Positions 1 to 6,438 of a stretch of DNA of 6,438 nt are shown piece after piece (positions within the stretch are counted from its first letter, which is position 1; every line of letters begins with the position of its first letter). The notes beneath the pieces were generated by a model. The model did not search any database. It was not told the origin of the DNA and worked only from the letters and a program-made list of their open reading frames with translations. The DNA lies in NCBI GenBank assembly GCA_027620105.1, contig JAQCIA010000122.1, forward strand, positions 1 to 6,438, given 5' to 3'. The position numbers and the translations under genes were made by a program. Source of the stretch: Verrucomicrobiota bacterium (GTDB lineage: Bacteria; Verrucomicrobiota; Kiritimatiellia; UBA8416; JAIOPI01).

Positions 1-117
1 ATCGAGGACTTCGCGCGCGGCGTGATCGCGGTGGGGCCGATCTTGCTCTATGTGACGCTCATCGTCTTCCTGCTCTTTTCCGCCATCCGCATGTTGGAGT
101 CGCAGCGATGGCGCTAG
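1..117 (+). CDS. ABC-2 type permease, GldF-like (3' end only)
   Basis: Only the last 38 codons are present; the frame is open from base 1 to a TAG at 115-117. The peptide starts IEDFARGVIAVGPILLYVTL and continues as one hydrophobic span ending in a basic tail with RMLESQRWR. The pattern of F-x-RGV, then a transmembrane helix, then L-E-S-x-R-W is what I know from the C-terminus of GldF-type permeases, the membrane subunits of ABC exporters paired with a GldA ATPase and a GldG auxiliary protein. The next gene is GldG-like and starts inside this one (10-nt overlap), which indicates translational coupling in one operon and supports the call. The protein would sit in the inner membrane with the tail in the cytoplasm. 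The substrate cannot be inferred, and too little remains to exclude another ABC-2 permease subfamily. Confidence 0.75.
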   Translation: MEDFARGVIAVGPILLYVTLIVFLLFSAIRMLESQRWR

Positions 118-1697
118 ATCCTCAAGCCACACCGCCCACGCCCTCCGCGCGACCGGATCCGGCCTCTGAAGCGGCGCAGGATCGCCGCGCAGGACGGGAA
201 GCCGTCCGGCGCCAGCGTCGCCGGCGCACGGCATCCGGCGCCAACGTCACCATTTCCATTGCACTGGCGTTCATTCTGCTCGTGATGCTGAATCACGGCG
301 CCTACCGCCATTTCCCGGAACGTTGGGACATCAGTTCGCTGCGCTACTACGCGTTGTCGCCGAAGACCTTGAACATGCTCGAAGGGGTGCGCGGCGAGAT
401 CAAGTGCATCACGCTCTTTCAGGCAGACATGTCGCTGGGCGACGAGATGCGCCGGTTGCTTGAGGAATACGTGTATGAAGCGCAGCGCATCGGGGGGTTG
501 AAGATCACGCTAGAATCGGTCGATCCGGATCGCGACCTGGTGCGCACGCGTGAGCTGACGGTGCAGTATGATGTCAGCGAGGCAAATGGGGTGATTGTGG
601 CGATGGATGGCCGCTACCGCATCGTCACCGAGAAGCACCTGGTGGACTACGAGCGCGTGGTGGATAGCAGCCAAATGGCCAGTGGCCATATGCGCGTGGA
701 CAAGAAAAGGCGAGGATTTCTGGGCGAGCAGGTGATTTCCTCGTCCATTCAGAGTCTGGCCGAGGAACGACGCCCGCTCGTGTATGTTCTGACGGGCCAC
801 GGTGAACGCAACATCGAAGAATTCAGCAGTGCCTCCGGGTACGCCACGGTGGCGCGCACGCTGCGGCGTGACAATATTGAGCTGCGGCCGTTGTTGCTCG
901 CGGAAACGCGTACAGTGCCGGAGGATTGCAGCGCGCTGGTGATTGCTGGACCGGAGCGGCGACTGGCCGAAGGCGAAGCGGCATTGATCGGGGAGTACCT
1001 GGAGCGCAGCGGTCGGTTGCTCCTGCTGACCGATCCGGGAACGCAGTCCGGTCTGGAGCCCATGCTGGAAACATGGGGTGTCCACTTATCGCGCGACCGG
1101 GTGGTTGGGTTGACGTTGACGGGCCGCGAGCTGTTCGTGCGCGACTATGGGGCGCATCCCATTACGGCGCCGCTGGACGGCATGGTGACCATGTTTCTGG
1201 ATCCGCGATCGGTCGAGCCCGTTGTCGATGAGGCGGACGCCAAGGGGCTGCCAGCGGATCGACCGCGTGTGACCAAGCTGGCGTACACGCAGGATGGCTG
1301 GGCCGAATTCAACTTCACGCAGAGTCCGCCCCGTTTCGAAGCGGACACAGATCGCGCGGCGCCGGTTGCGGTGGCCGTTGCGGTGGAGCGTGGGGCGGCG
1401 GATGGCATACAGATGGAGTTGCGGCCGACGCGCATGGTGGTGATTGGCGATTCCGATTTCGTGGCCAATGGGGCCTTGCAGAATGGCGTGGGCGCTAACA
1501 TTGATCTTTTCATGAACGCCGTGAACTGGCTGGTGACGCGCGAGCAATTGCTGGCCATCGGGGCAAAGTCACCCATTGATCTCCGGCTGGAGATGAATGA
1601 CCAGCAGTCCCGGATCGCATTTTTCCTGCTGGTTTTGGCGTTGCCATCGGCCGTGGCCATCTTTGGCGTCGCCGTGTGGTGGAACCGTCGGCGCTAA
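108..1697 (+). CDS. GldG-family ABC transporter auxiliary protein
   Basis: This 529-residue protein has the layout of the GldG family (ABC_transp_aux / DUF4350-like). A short cytoplasmic N-terminus that is rich in Pro, Ala and Arg (RRQRRRR at 34-40) is followed by a membrane span at about 46-62. Next comes the family-typical stretch R-W-D-I at 72-75 and YALSP at 81-85. A long extracytoplasmic domain contains VYVLTGHGE at 225-233, LLLLTDPG at 304-311 and VVIGDSDFVANG at 444-455. A second span at about 503-525 ends in WWNRRR. The ATG at 108 is preceded by GGAG at 96-99 with 8-nt spacing and overlaps the permease stop. The protein probably works with the upstream permease and the downstream DUF4340 protein. 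Homologues are required for gliding in Flavobacterium, but in most phyla the cargo is unknown, so I do not assign the symbol gldG. The polybasic N-terminal extension is longer than I expect for the family. Confidence 0.9.
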   Translation: MALDPQATPPTPSARPDPASEAAQDRRAGREAVRRQRRRRTASGANVTISIALAFILLVMLNHGAYRHFPERWDISSLRYYALSPKTLNMLEGVRGEIKCITLFQADMSLGDEMRRLLEEYVYEAQRIGGLKITLESVDPDRDLVRTRELTVQYDVSEANGVIVAMDGRYRIVTEKHLVDYERVVDSSQMASGHMRVDKKRRGFLGEQVISSSIQSLAEERRPLVYVLTGHGERNIEEFSSASGYATVARTLRRDNIELRPLLLAETRTVPEDCSALVIAGPERRLAEGEAALIGEYLERSGRLLLLTDPGTQSGLEPMLETWGVHLSRDRVVGLTLTGRELFVRDYGAHPITAPLDGMVTMFLDPRSVEPVVDEADAKGLPADRPRVTKLAYTQDGWAEFNFTQSPPRFEADTDRAAPVAVAVAVERGAADGIQMELRPTRMVVIGDSDFVANGALQNGVGANIDLFMNAVNWLVTREQLLAIGAKSPIDLRLEMNDQQSRIAFFLLVLALPSAVAIFGVAVWWNRRR

Positions 1698-1706
1698 TCC
1701 ACGTCT

Positions 1707-1710
1707 GGAG
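1707..1710 (+). promoter_or_regulatory. Ribosome binding site deciding the DUF4340 gene start
   Basis: GGAG lies 4 nt upstream of the ATG at 1715. An in-frame GTG at 1676 would add 13 residues but lies inside the GldG gene. Its extra residues (VEPSALIHVWRR) separate the start from the MKLRTTLVLF signal-anchor sequence, so the ATG is the better start. Confidence 0.6.
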
Positions 1711-1714
1711 ACGT

Positions 1715-3619
1715 ATGAAGCTGCGAACCACGTTGGTCCTGTTTATCGCCGTGCTCGTTGTGGGCGCGGCGTTGTGGGTGTCTGACCGCAATCGGCGCAC
1801 GGAACGCGACAACGTCCAGCTGGGGAGTCCGCTGGTGACGTGGCAGCCGAATGGTGTCATCGGCCTGGAACTCGAAGCGGAGGGGCTTCAGCTCGTCCTG
1901 CGCAAACAGGACGGACAGTGGTTTTTGCAGTCACCGGTGCGCGCGCGCGCGGATGGCGGACAGGTTGAACGGATCCTGAGTGTGCTTGAGGCGCTGACGC
2001 GCGAAGAAATCGTCACACCGTTGCAGCGTACGCAGCGTGGTCTGGCGCTGTCGGATTACGGTCTGGAGGAGCCACGGGCGCGCTGGATGATCGTTGAGGA
2101 AGGGCGTCGCCAGGAATTGGAAGTCGGCATTGATGCACCGCTGGGCGCGCTCACGTATGTGCGGCTTGGGCGGGGTCGCGACGTAATTGCGACGGCCAAG
2201 GTGCTCGGCCAGCTGGTCCCGACATCGGTGAACGCGCTGCGGGACGCGCGCATCCTGAGTGGGACGCCGGAACGCGTGTCGCGGATTGAGTTGCACCGGG
2301 CGGGGCGCAGTTTTGTGCGACTGGCGCGACAGGATGGCATCTGGCTGCTGCGGCAACCGGTGGAAGGGCGTGCGGATGCGGGGCTCGTGCAAGCCTTGAT
2401 TGATCAGTTGTTTACGTTGCGTGCGGAGACTTTTGTGACGGACGGGGCGCAGGAGTTGCCCTTGCAGCCGGCGATTGCGGCGCCGCCACCGGCGGGCGTA
2501 CCGGATGGGGTGCCCCTGGTCGAGGCCGATCCGCGCCTCGAAAAATACGGACTGGCGGAGGATGAAGCGGCCGCGCGTATCCAGGTCTGGATGGACGGCG
2601 ATCTGGTTGCGTATGAGCTGGTGATCGGCAAGCCGGCAGGCGAAGCGGATGGCTCGGTGTACGCAGCGCGCCGCGATGTGGACGCGATCTATACCATTCA
2701 GGCGGCGCAACTGGATTGGCTGACCGTGAGCGAGGAAGTCCTGCGGGAGCGCGATGTTTTTGGCCTGGCTCCTTCCGCGATTACGTCCGTGCGTTTGCGC
2801 CAGGGCGAGCGCAAGTTGGAACTGGCGCGCGACACCACGGGTGTCTGGAGCATGGTTGATCCGTGGCAGGGAGCGGCCGATCAGCAGGCGGTCAGTGATC
2901 TGATGCAGGGGGTCATGCAGTGGCAGACGGAGGCGTTTGTCGACGGTCCGGAAACAAATGCGGCGCTGCATGCGCTGACGAACATTTTCTGCACCTTGTG
3001 GCTGGGCACGGCGCGGGTGGCCGCCGGGGTGATTGATCCAACGGTCCGTGCCTGGGACGGTGATGGCGATTCCCTGCGCATCGCCCGGGTCACCGGCGTG
3101 GTGCAGACCGTCTACGCGCGCTTCGATTCGTCGCCAGAATTGCTGCGGTTGTCGCCCATCGCGCTGCAGGCACTGGGAACGGATCCACTGGACCCGTTGC
3201 TGTATCGTGACCGCATCATGTTGTCTGTCCCCGCGGATGACGTGCAGCGGATGACGCTGACGAAAGGCGCGATCACGCAGACGGTGACGCGGGTTGATGG
3301 TCCCTGGCGAGCCACGCCGGAGACGAACGAGGTGGCGCGCGCCGTCATTGAGGACACGTTGTTTTTTGTTTCGAATTTGCGGGCCTTGCGCGCCGTGGCC
3401 ATCAATTCGACGAACGCGGCGGCGTATGGATTGGATGGCGGAGCCACGACGTTGACGCTGGGGCTCAAAGGTGAGCAGGGTATTCTTAAAACCATTGTGC
3501 TGGGAGCTCCGGCGGGTGCCGAAGGCCGTTACGCGATGGTCAAAGGCCAGGATGTGGTCTTTACGCTTACGAATGCGGTGGTGGAGTTGCTGGCGCGCAA
3601 TTTGTATGCACCGCCATGA
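1715..3619 (+). CDS. DUF4340 domain protein with four tandem modules
   Basis: This 634-residue protein has an N-terminal membrane anchor at about residues 4-22 (LRTTLVLFIAVLVVGAALWV) and an extracytoplasmic remainder. It belongs to the DUF4340 family, recognised by its recurring signatures. The G-x-W motif recurs at W69, W210, W378 and W531. The YGL motif occurs at 115-117, 278-280 and 571-573. The LRD/LRE/YRD motif occurs at 175, 343 and 497, each followed by a strand of the form V-x-x-x-x-L. Together these mark four modules of about 140-170 residues; the third lacks YGL and the fourth ends after it. Module 2 carries a Pro/Ala-rich insert (AIAAPPPAGVPDGVP). DUF4340 genes commonly sit directly after GldG-like genes, as here (17-nt gap), so the two proteins probably act in one envelope complex with the ABC permease. 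No catalytic residues are evident and the biochemical role is unknown. The ATG at 1715 was preferred over a GTG at 1676 because of its ribosome binding site. Confidence 0.88.
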   Translation: MKLRTTLVLFIAVLVVGAALWVSDRNRRTERDNVQLGSPLVTWQPNGVIGLELEAEGLQLVLRKQDGQWFLQSPVRARADGGQVERILSVLEALTREEIVTPLQRTQRGLALSDYGLEEPRARWMIVEEGRRQELEVGIDAPLGALTYVRLGRGRDVIATAKVLGQLVPTSVNALRDARILSGTPERVSRIELHRAGRSFVRLARQDGIWLLRQPVEGRADAGLVQALIDQLFTLRAETFVTDGAQELPLQPAIAAPPPAGVPDGVPLVEADPRLEKYGLAEDEAAARIQVWMDGDLVAYELVIGKPAGEADGSVYAARRDVDAIYTIQAAQLDWLTVSEEVLRERDVFGLAPSAITSVRLRQGERKLELARDTTGVWSMVDPWQGAADQQAVSDLMQGVMQWQTEAFVDGPETNAALHALTNIFCTLWLGTARVAAGVIDPTVRAWDGDGDSLRIARVTGVVQTVYARFDSSPELLRLSPIALQALGTDPLDPLLYRDRIMLSVPADDVQRMTLTKGAITQTVTRVDGPWRATPETNEVARAVIEDTLFFVSNLRALRAVAINSTNAAAYGLDGGATTLTLGLKGEQGILKTIVLGAPAGAEGRYAMVKGQDVVFTLTNAVVELLARNLYAPP

Positions 3620-3648
3620 CCTGTGCGGGGGCGACGGCACGACGCGGC

Positions 3649-3663
3649 TGTGATTGAGTCACA
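3649..3663. promoter_or_regulatory. Perfect inverted repeat TGTGA-N5-TCACA, possible operator
   Basis: The sequence TGTGATTGAGTCACA is a perfect 5-bp inverted repeat with a 5-nt centre. It lies 42 nt before the start of the AsmA-like gene, in the only sizeable non-coding gap of the window. The arms equal those of a CRP-type site, but CRP sites have a 6-nt centre, so the resemblance may be fortuitous. It could be an operator for a dimeric regulator. The stem is too short for a convincing terminator and no T-run follows. Confidence 0.25.
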
Positions 3664-3692
3664 ACGCCACTGCAGTCCGCATCAGCGCTTGC

Positions 3693-3700
3693 GGGAAGGG
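3693..3700 (+). promoter_or_regulatory. Ribosome binding site deciding the AsmA-like gene start
   Basis: GGGAAGGG ends 5 nt before the ATG at 3706. The alternative in-frame GTG at 3700 overlaps this purine run, so it would lack a usable Shine-Dalgarno sequence. The ATG is therefore preferred, making the protein two residues shorter. Confidence 0.6.
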
Positions 3701-3705
3701 TGTCG

Positions 3706-5646
3706 ATGAGCGATCCAACAACACGTACGCCGAGGCGGCGGCTCCGACGGGCGATCATTCACGTGGTGGATTCCGTGATCGTGATTCTCGTGCTGATCGG
3801 ACTCTACGTGGCCTGGGTGGGCATTCCCAACTGGATGGTGCGACGCTGTCTGATGCCATCCGCGCAGCAGGCCTATGCGCTTGATGTGGGGCGCGTGCGT
3901 TTCAGTCCTTTGCGTGGATTTCTGGCGGATGACGTGCGCATCTTTCCGCGTCGGCAGATTGGGCCGGCCTTGCTGGAGGCGCGCCGGGTGGAGGCCAGCG
4001 CCAGCGTGCTCGACGCGATTATGGGACGGCCCATGTTGTCCGGGCTGGTGATTCAGAATGGACTGATCCGACCGGGCATGCTGCAGCGGGACAAGGGCGA
4101 TGCCAAGGCTGGTGAGGCGGGGGCGGTGGATCTTGCAATTCGGCTGGTCCTCAAGGGTGTGGAAGTGCAGGGCATCTGGGTCAACGCGCTGGAAGGTGAC
4201 CTGACCGTGGACGGTGATGCCTGGCGCCTGGAGAATGCCTATGGGGCGCTGCAGCACCGTACGCAATCCCTTGAGGTGCGTGGCAGTATCGCCCAAGACC
4301 GCAGCGGTGATCTGAGTGGGCGTGGATCGGCGGACGGTGATCCGGCGGTGCTGGTTCCGGTATTTGATGCATTCCGAATCCGGATTGGGAGCAAGATCAT
4401 TCAGAACTTCGCATTCCCGGATACGTTGCCAAGGGGCGAATGGTCGTTTTTGATACCGGGCGGGGCTGCCTACAACTCCGAGGTGCGCTTCCAACTCTGG
4501 ATGGAGAATCCGGTCTATCGCGGCGTAGACGCCTTGCGCGCGGATGTGACTGTGCAACTCATCTGGGCGAACAGCAATCTGACTGCCGATATTCGCCCCA
4601 TGCTGATTGTGCGGGACGAAGGTGTGGCGCGGGGCGGACTGACCATTTATGAGCGGCCCAGGGCGAAAACACGTGTACTCGATTTTGAGGTGGTTTCCGG
4701 CATTGATCCCGTGGCGGGGGCACAGATGGTGGGGGTCTGGACCAATGTCGTGCGCACCAGTTTTCGCTTTCAGCCCCCGTACAAACTGGCGGGCAGCGGC
4801 AGCGTCGATCTGCGCGATCCGAAACAAGCCACGCTAGATGCCGATCTTTTTTTCGGCCTGCTGGAGCGGGGCGGGCAACCGTTTCGTGACTGCGCGTTTC
4901 ATTACCAGTTGATGGGCTCAACGAGTACCATCGACAACGTGCAAGCGACCTGGTTTGGCGGTGCCTTGCAGGGGCGCATGGAGTTGCGCCCGGTTGTGAA
5001 TGGGACGACGAACACCCAGTTCCGCATGGCAATGAATGTCGTCGACGCCAACTTCGATCAAGTGGCGGGCACATTGCTGGGTGGGGGGGGCGATGCATAT
5101 TCGGGAGCCCTGACCGGCAGCATCGCGCTCGATGGGGTGAGCGGCACGCAATACACCGACAGCTTGCGCGGCAGCGGTGAGCTCAGCATTCGCAAAGGGC
5201 GCATCTTTCTGTTGCCGGTTTTTGGCGGGCTTTCCGATTACCTCGCGCGCACGATTCCGGGGGGCAACATGTTGATCGGCCAGTCCGACGTGCGGACGGC
5301 GTTTACCATCGATCGTGGACGCATGCGGACGGAGCGGTTGCAGGTGGATGGGGATGTGCTGAGTTTGCGGGGAAAGGGGAGCACGGGGTTTGACGGTACG
5401 ATGGACTTTGAATTCCAACTCACGTTCCTGAAGAGCCACACGCTACTGGCGAAAGTGGTCCGGGTTCCCACGTATGTGTTCAGCAAGCTGTTCGAGTTTC
5501 GTCTGACGGGCACGCGGCGCGAACCGCAGTGGTATCCGATCAATTTCTCGAAAGAGTTGTGGCAGAAACGGGATTCGGAGAGTAAGAAGGGCGGCTCCAC
5601 AGTAACGAATAATGTGGTGATGCCGGTGTGGGACGAGACGTGGTGA
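3706..5646 (+). CDS. AsmA-like protein (C-terminal AsmA/TamB-type region)
   Basis: This 646-residue protein has a short basic cytoplasmic N-terminus (RRRLRRA), one membrane anchor at about residues 17-38, then a long beta-rich domain in the periplasm. The early part reads like the AsmA start: a segment with VGRVRFSPLRGFLADDVRIF, then conserved short strands. The C-terminal third is the most telling. SLRGSGELSIRKGRI begins at 486 and is followed by L-P-V-F-G-G-L-S, then alternating strands with LQVDGDVLSLRGKGS, and F-R-L-T-G-T before PQWYP at 607-611. This order matches the AsmA-like C-terminal region. AsmA, TamB and YhdP relatives form hydrophobic-groove bridges thought to carry phospholipids between inner and outer membranes, so an envelope role is likely, but this protein's own substrate is not shown. 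The length is close to that of E. coli AsmA. The last 30 or so residues are polar and probably disordered. A run of eight G at 5083-5090 encodes GGGG without breaking the frame. The gene lies 86 nt after the DUF4340 gene, so it may be in the same or a separate transcript. Confidence 0.82.
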   Translation: MSDPTTRTPRRRLRRAIIHVVDSVIVILVLIGLYVAWVGIPNWMVRRCLMPSAQQAYALDVGRVRFSPLRGFLADDVRIFPRRQIGPALLEARRVEASASVLDAIMGRPMLSGLVIQNGLIRPGMLQRDKGDAKAGEAGAVDLAIRLVLKGVEVQGIWVNALEGDLTVDGDAWRLENAYGALQHRTQSLEVRGSIAQDRSGDLSGRGSADGDPAVLVPVFDAFRIRIGSKIIQNFAFPDTLPRGEWSFLIPGGAAYNSEVRFQLWMENPVYRGVDALRADVTVQLIWANSNLTADIRPMLIVRDEGVARGGLTIYERPRAKTRVLDFEVVSGIDPVAGAQMVGVWTNVVRTSFRFQPPYKLAGSGSVDLRDPKQATLDADLFFGLLERGGQPFRDCAFHYQLMGSTSTIDNVQATWFGGALQGRMELRPVVNGTTNTQFRMAMNVVDANFDQVAGTLLGGGGDAYSGALTGSIALDGVSGTQYTDSLRGSGELSIRKGRIFLLPVFGGLSDYLARTIPGGNMLIGQSDVRTAFTIDRGRMRTERLQVDGDVLSLRGKGSTGFDGTMDFEFQLTFLKSHTLLAKVVRVPTYVFSKLFEFRLTGTRREPQWYPINFSKELWQKRDSESKKGGSTVTNNVVMPVWDETW

Positions 5647-5692
5647 GGGGCAGCGCGTCGGTCAGCGATGGGCCGGCACGGATGGGAAGCGG

Positions 5693-6235
5693 ATGAATGG
5701 TCTGAACATGATCACGGTGTTGCTGGGTGGCGTCTTCACGGCGGCGGGGCTGATCGGGCTTGGTGCGCCGGCGCTGGCGCGGCGTTTGTTACTGGGCTTT
5801 CCGCGGAGTCGGACGATGCGCTGGGTGCTGACTGCGATTGTCCTGGGATGGTGCGGGCATCTCCTTTATCACGGGCCACTTGGATTTCTGGAGCCCTACC
5901 GGGTGTGGCTGCTGCTGTTGGTTCCGCTGGCGGTGGTGCTGCTGTGCTGTTACGTGGATGAGTTGCTGGCCGCCCGTGCACTGGGTGGCCTATTGATTCT
6001 GGTGCCTGCACCGATGCTCGATGCCGCGCGCTGGGAGCCGTCGCTTTGGCGCTATGCGCCGATTCTGCTGGCATACGTGATGGTTGTGGTGGGGGCCTGG
6101 CTGGTGGCGGCGCCTTATGTGTTTCGGAAGGCTGTTGAGCGTCTGGCGCCATCGGAGGCGGCTTGCCGGCGGGCGGCGATGGCGAGTCTGGTTCTTGGGG
6201 TGGGGATGGGTGCGCTGGGGCTATGCGTTGTTTAG
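5693..6235 (+). CDS. Multi-span inner-membrane protein of unknown function
   Basis: I cannot assign this 180-residue protein to a named family. It is very hydrophobic, with about six predicted spans near residues 6-28, 43-60, 70-88, 96-110, 121-143 and 161-180. The loops carry recognisable features: GFPRSR at 35-40, YVDELLAARALGG at 87-99 and LVPAPMLDAARW at 103-114. The acidic-basic pair D89/E90 and R95 next to a membrane segment, and the repeated Arg clusters, suggest conserved functional sites rather than a chance frame. The layout reminds me of an uncharacterised family in Verrucomicrobia-like genomes, but I cannot verify that. The start ATG at 5693 has GGGAAG at 5684-5689 with a tight 3-nt spacing; the ATG at 5708 is an alternative without a clear ribosome binding site. 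The gene follows the AsmA-like gene by 46 nt and is probably co-transcribed with it. It ends with TAG at 6233-6235, directly against a convergent gene. Confidence 0.72.
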   Translation: MNGLNMITVLLGGVFTAAGLIGLGAPALARRLLLGFPRSRTMRWVLTAIVLGWCGHLLYHGPLGFLEPYRVWLLLLVPLAVVLLCCYVDELLAARALGGLLILVPAPMLDAARWEPSLWRYAPILLAYVMVVVGAWLVAAPYVFRKAVERLAPSEAACRRAAMASLVLGVGMGALGLCVV

Positions 6236-6438
6236 CCCGCTTCTGGCCGAGCAGCGCATCGAAGTTTTTGTCGGGTGGCAAACCGAGTTCGATGGCGCGG
6301 CGGTACTGGGTGTGCGCCTCGATGTGGTTGGTTGGGCTCAAGACCATCAGGACGCGGGCGAGGTTATAGTAACCTTCCGGTCCGGCGTCGTTCAGGGCAA
6401 TCGCGCGTTGGGCAGCCTGCAGTGCCCGCTCCGGATCT
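6232..6438 (-). CDS. TPR-like protein, C-terminal part (partial, 3' end uncertain)
   Basis: Reading the - strand from 6437, the frame gives DPERALQAAQRAIALND, then GYYNLARVLM, then AHTQYRRAIELGLPPD and FDALLGQKR. The patterns A-L-x-A-A-x-R-A-I-x-L-N, then Y-Y-N-L-A-R, then A-x-x-x-Y-R-R-A-I-E-L-G are those of tetratricopeptide helices. This is therefore probably the end of a TPR protein whose N-terminal part lies beyond the window. TPR domains mediate protein-protein contacts, and nothing here tells the partner. The frame has no stop at the expected end: it continues antisense through the membrane-protein gene to 5736 as a Pro/Ala/Ser-rich sequence. A TAA at 6234-6232 lies one frame off and would end the protein at about QKRG if one base were added. 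I place the end there as the likeliest true terminus, but a frameshift, sequencing error or genuine read-on cannot be separated from the sequence alone. Confidence 0.6.

Noticed and set aside
1676..1714. GTG start giving a 13-residue longer DUF4340 protein
   Set aside because: The extra segment overlaps the GldG-like gene and would displace the signal-anchor sequence from the N-terminus. The ATG at 1715 has its own GGAG.
1931..3640. Long antisense open frame (569 codons) opposite the DUF4340 gene
   Set aside because: The translation is rich in Arg, His and Gln with no domain pattern, membrane segment or ribosome binding site. It is explained by GC-rich codon use of the + strand gene, which has clear family motifs.
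3620..3705. Possible rho-independent terminator after the DUF4340 gene
   Set aside because: The only clear inverted repeat has 5-bp arms and is not followed by a T-run, so it does not look like an intrinsic terminator.
3682..4827. Antisense open frame (381 codons) opposite the AsmA-like gene
   Set aside because: It is His/Pro/Arg-rich with no recognisable fold and lies wholly within a well-supported + strand gene plus its leader.
5668..5961. Overlapping + strand frame of 97 codons at the start of the membrane-protein gene
   Set aside because: It is in another frame over the hydrophobic gene, is rich in Gly, Ala and Trp with no structure, and has no better ribosome binding site.
5736..6231. 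Antisense continuation of the TPR frame as a Pro/Ala/Ser-rich tail
   Set aside because: In this frame the second base of each codon pairs with the third codon position of the membrane-protein gene, which is mostly G or C. This forces Pro, Ala, Ser, Thr and Arg and removes stops. I treat it as shadow coding, though homologues could overturn this.

Overview
The window is a GC-rich, densely coding stretch of a bacterial chromosome. It carries five genes on the + strand (the first truncated by the window edge) and the 3' end of one convergent gene on the - strand. Two of the proteins are of types expected in a diderm (Gram-negative) envelope: an AsmA-like protein, and a GldG/DUF4340 pair that would project outside the inner membrane. 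The style of the AsmA-like C-terminus and of the small multi-span membrane protein reminds me of the Planctomycetes-Verrucomicrobia-Kiritimatiellota group. That placement is an impression from memory, not a demonstrated assignment. There is no sign of mobile DNA, CRISPR, tRNA or rRNA.

Positions 1-3619 hold the 3' part of an ABC-exporter operon of the GldA/GldF/GldG type. It has the last 38 codons of an ABC-2 permease (GldF-like), then a GldG-family auxiliary protein whose start overlaps the permease stop by 10 nt, then a DUF4340 protein starting 17 nt after the GldG stop. The ATPase gene should lie upstream of the window. Both auxiliary proteins are membrane-anchored with large extracytoplasmic domains. 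They probably form the non-cytoplasmic part of a transporter or envelope complex of unknown substrate. In Flavobacterium the homologous genes are needed for gliding, but outside Bacteroidetes the function is not established. By eye the DUF4340 protein is built of four tandem modules, one of which has lost the family's YGL signature.

An 86-nt gap (3620-3705), containing a perfect TGTGA-N5-TCACA inverted repeat, separates this operon from a 646-residue AsmA-like protein (3706-5646). That protein has one N-terminal membrane anchor and a long beta-rich domain, typical of the proteins that act in lipid trafficking to the outer membrane. After a 46-nt gap comes a hydrophobic protein with about six membrane spans and no assignable function (5693-6235).

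The right edge carries, on the - strand, the end of a TPR-like protein. Its reading frame has no stop where it meets the membrane-protein gene. A TAA one frame away interlocks exactly with the membrane protein's TAG, which suggests a single-base frameshift or sequencing error just before the end, or else an unusually long convergent overlap. I found no clearly novel system. The points most worth checking are the four-module DUF4340 protein, the 3' end of the TPR gene, and the palindrome before the AsmA-like gene.
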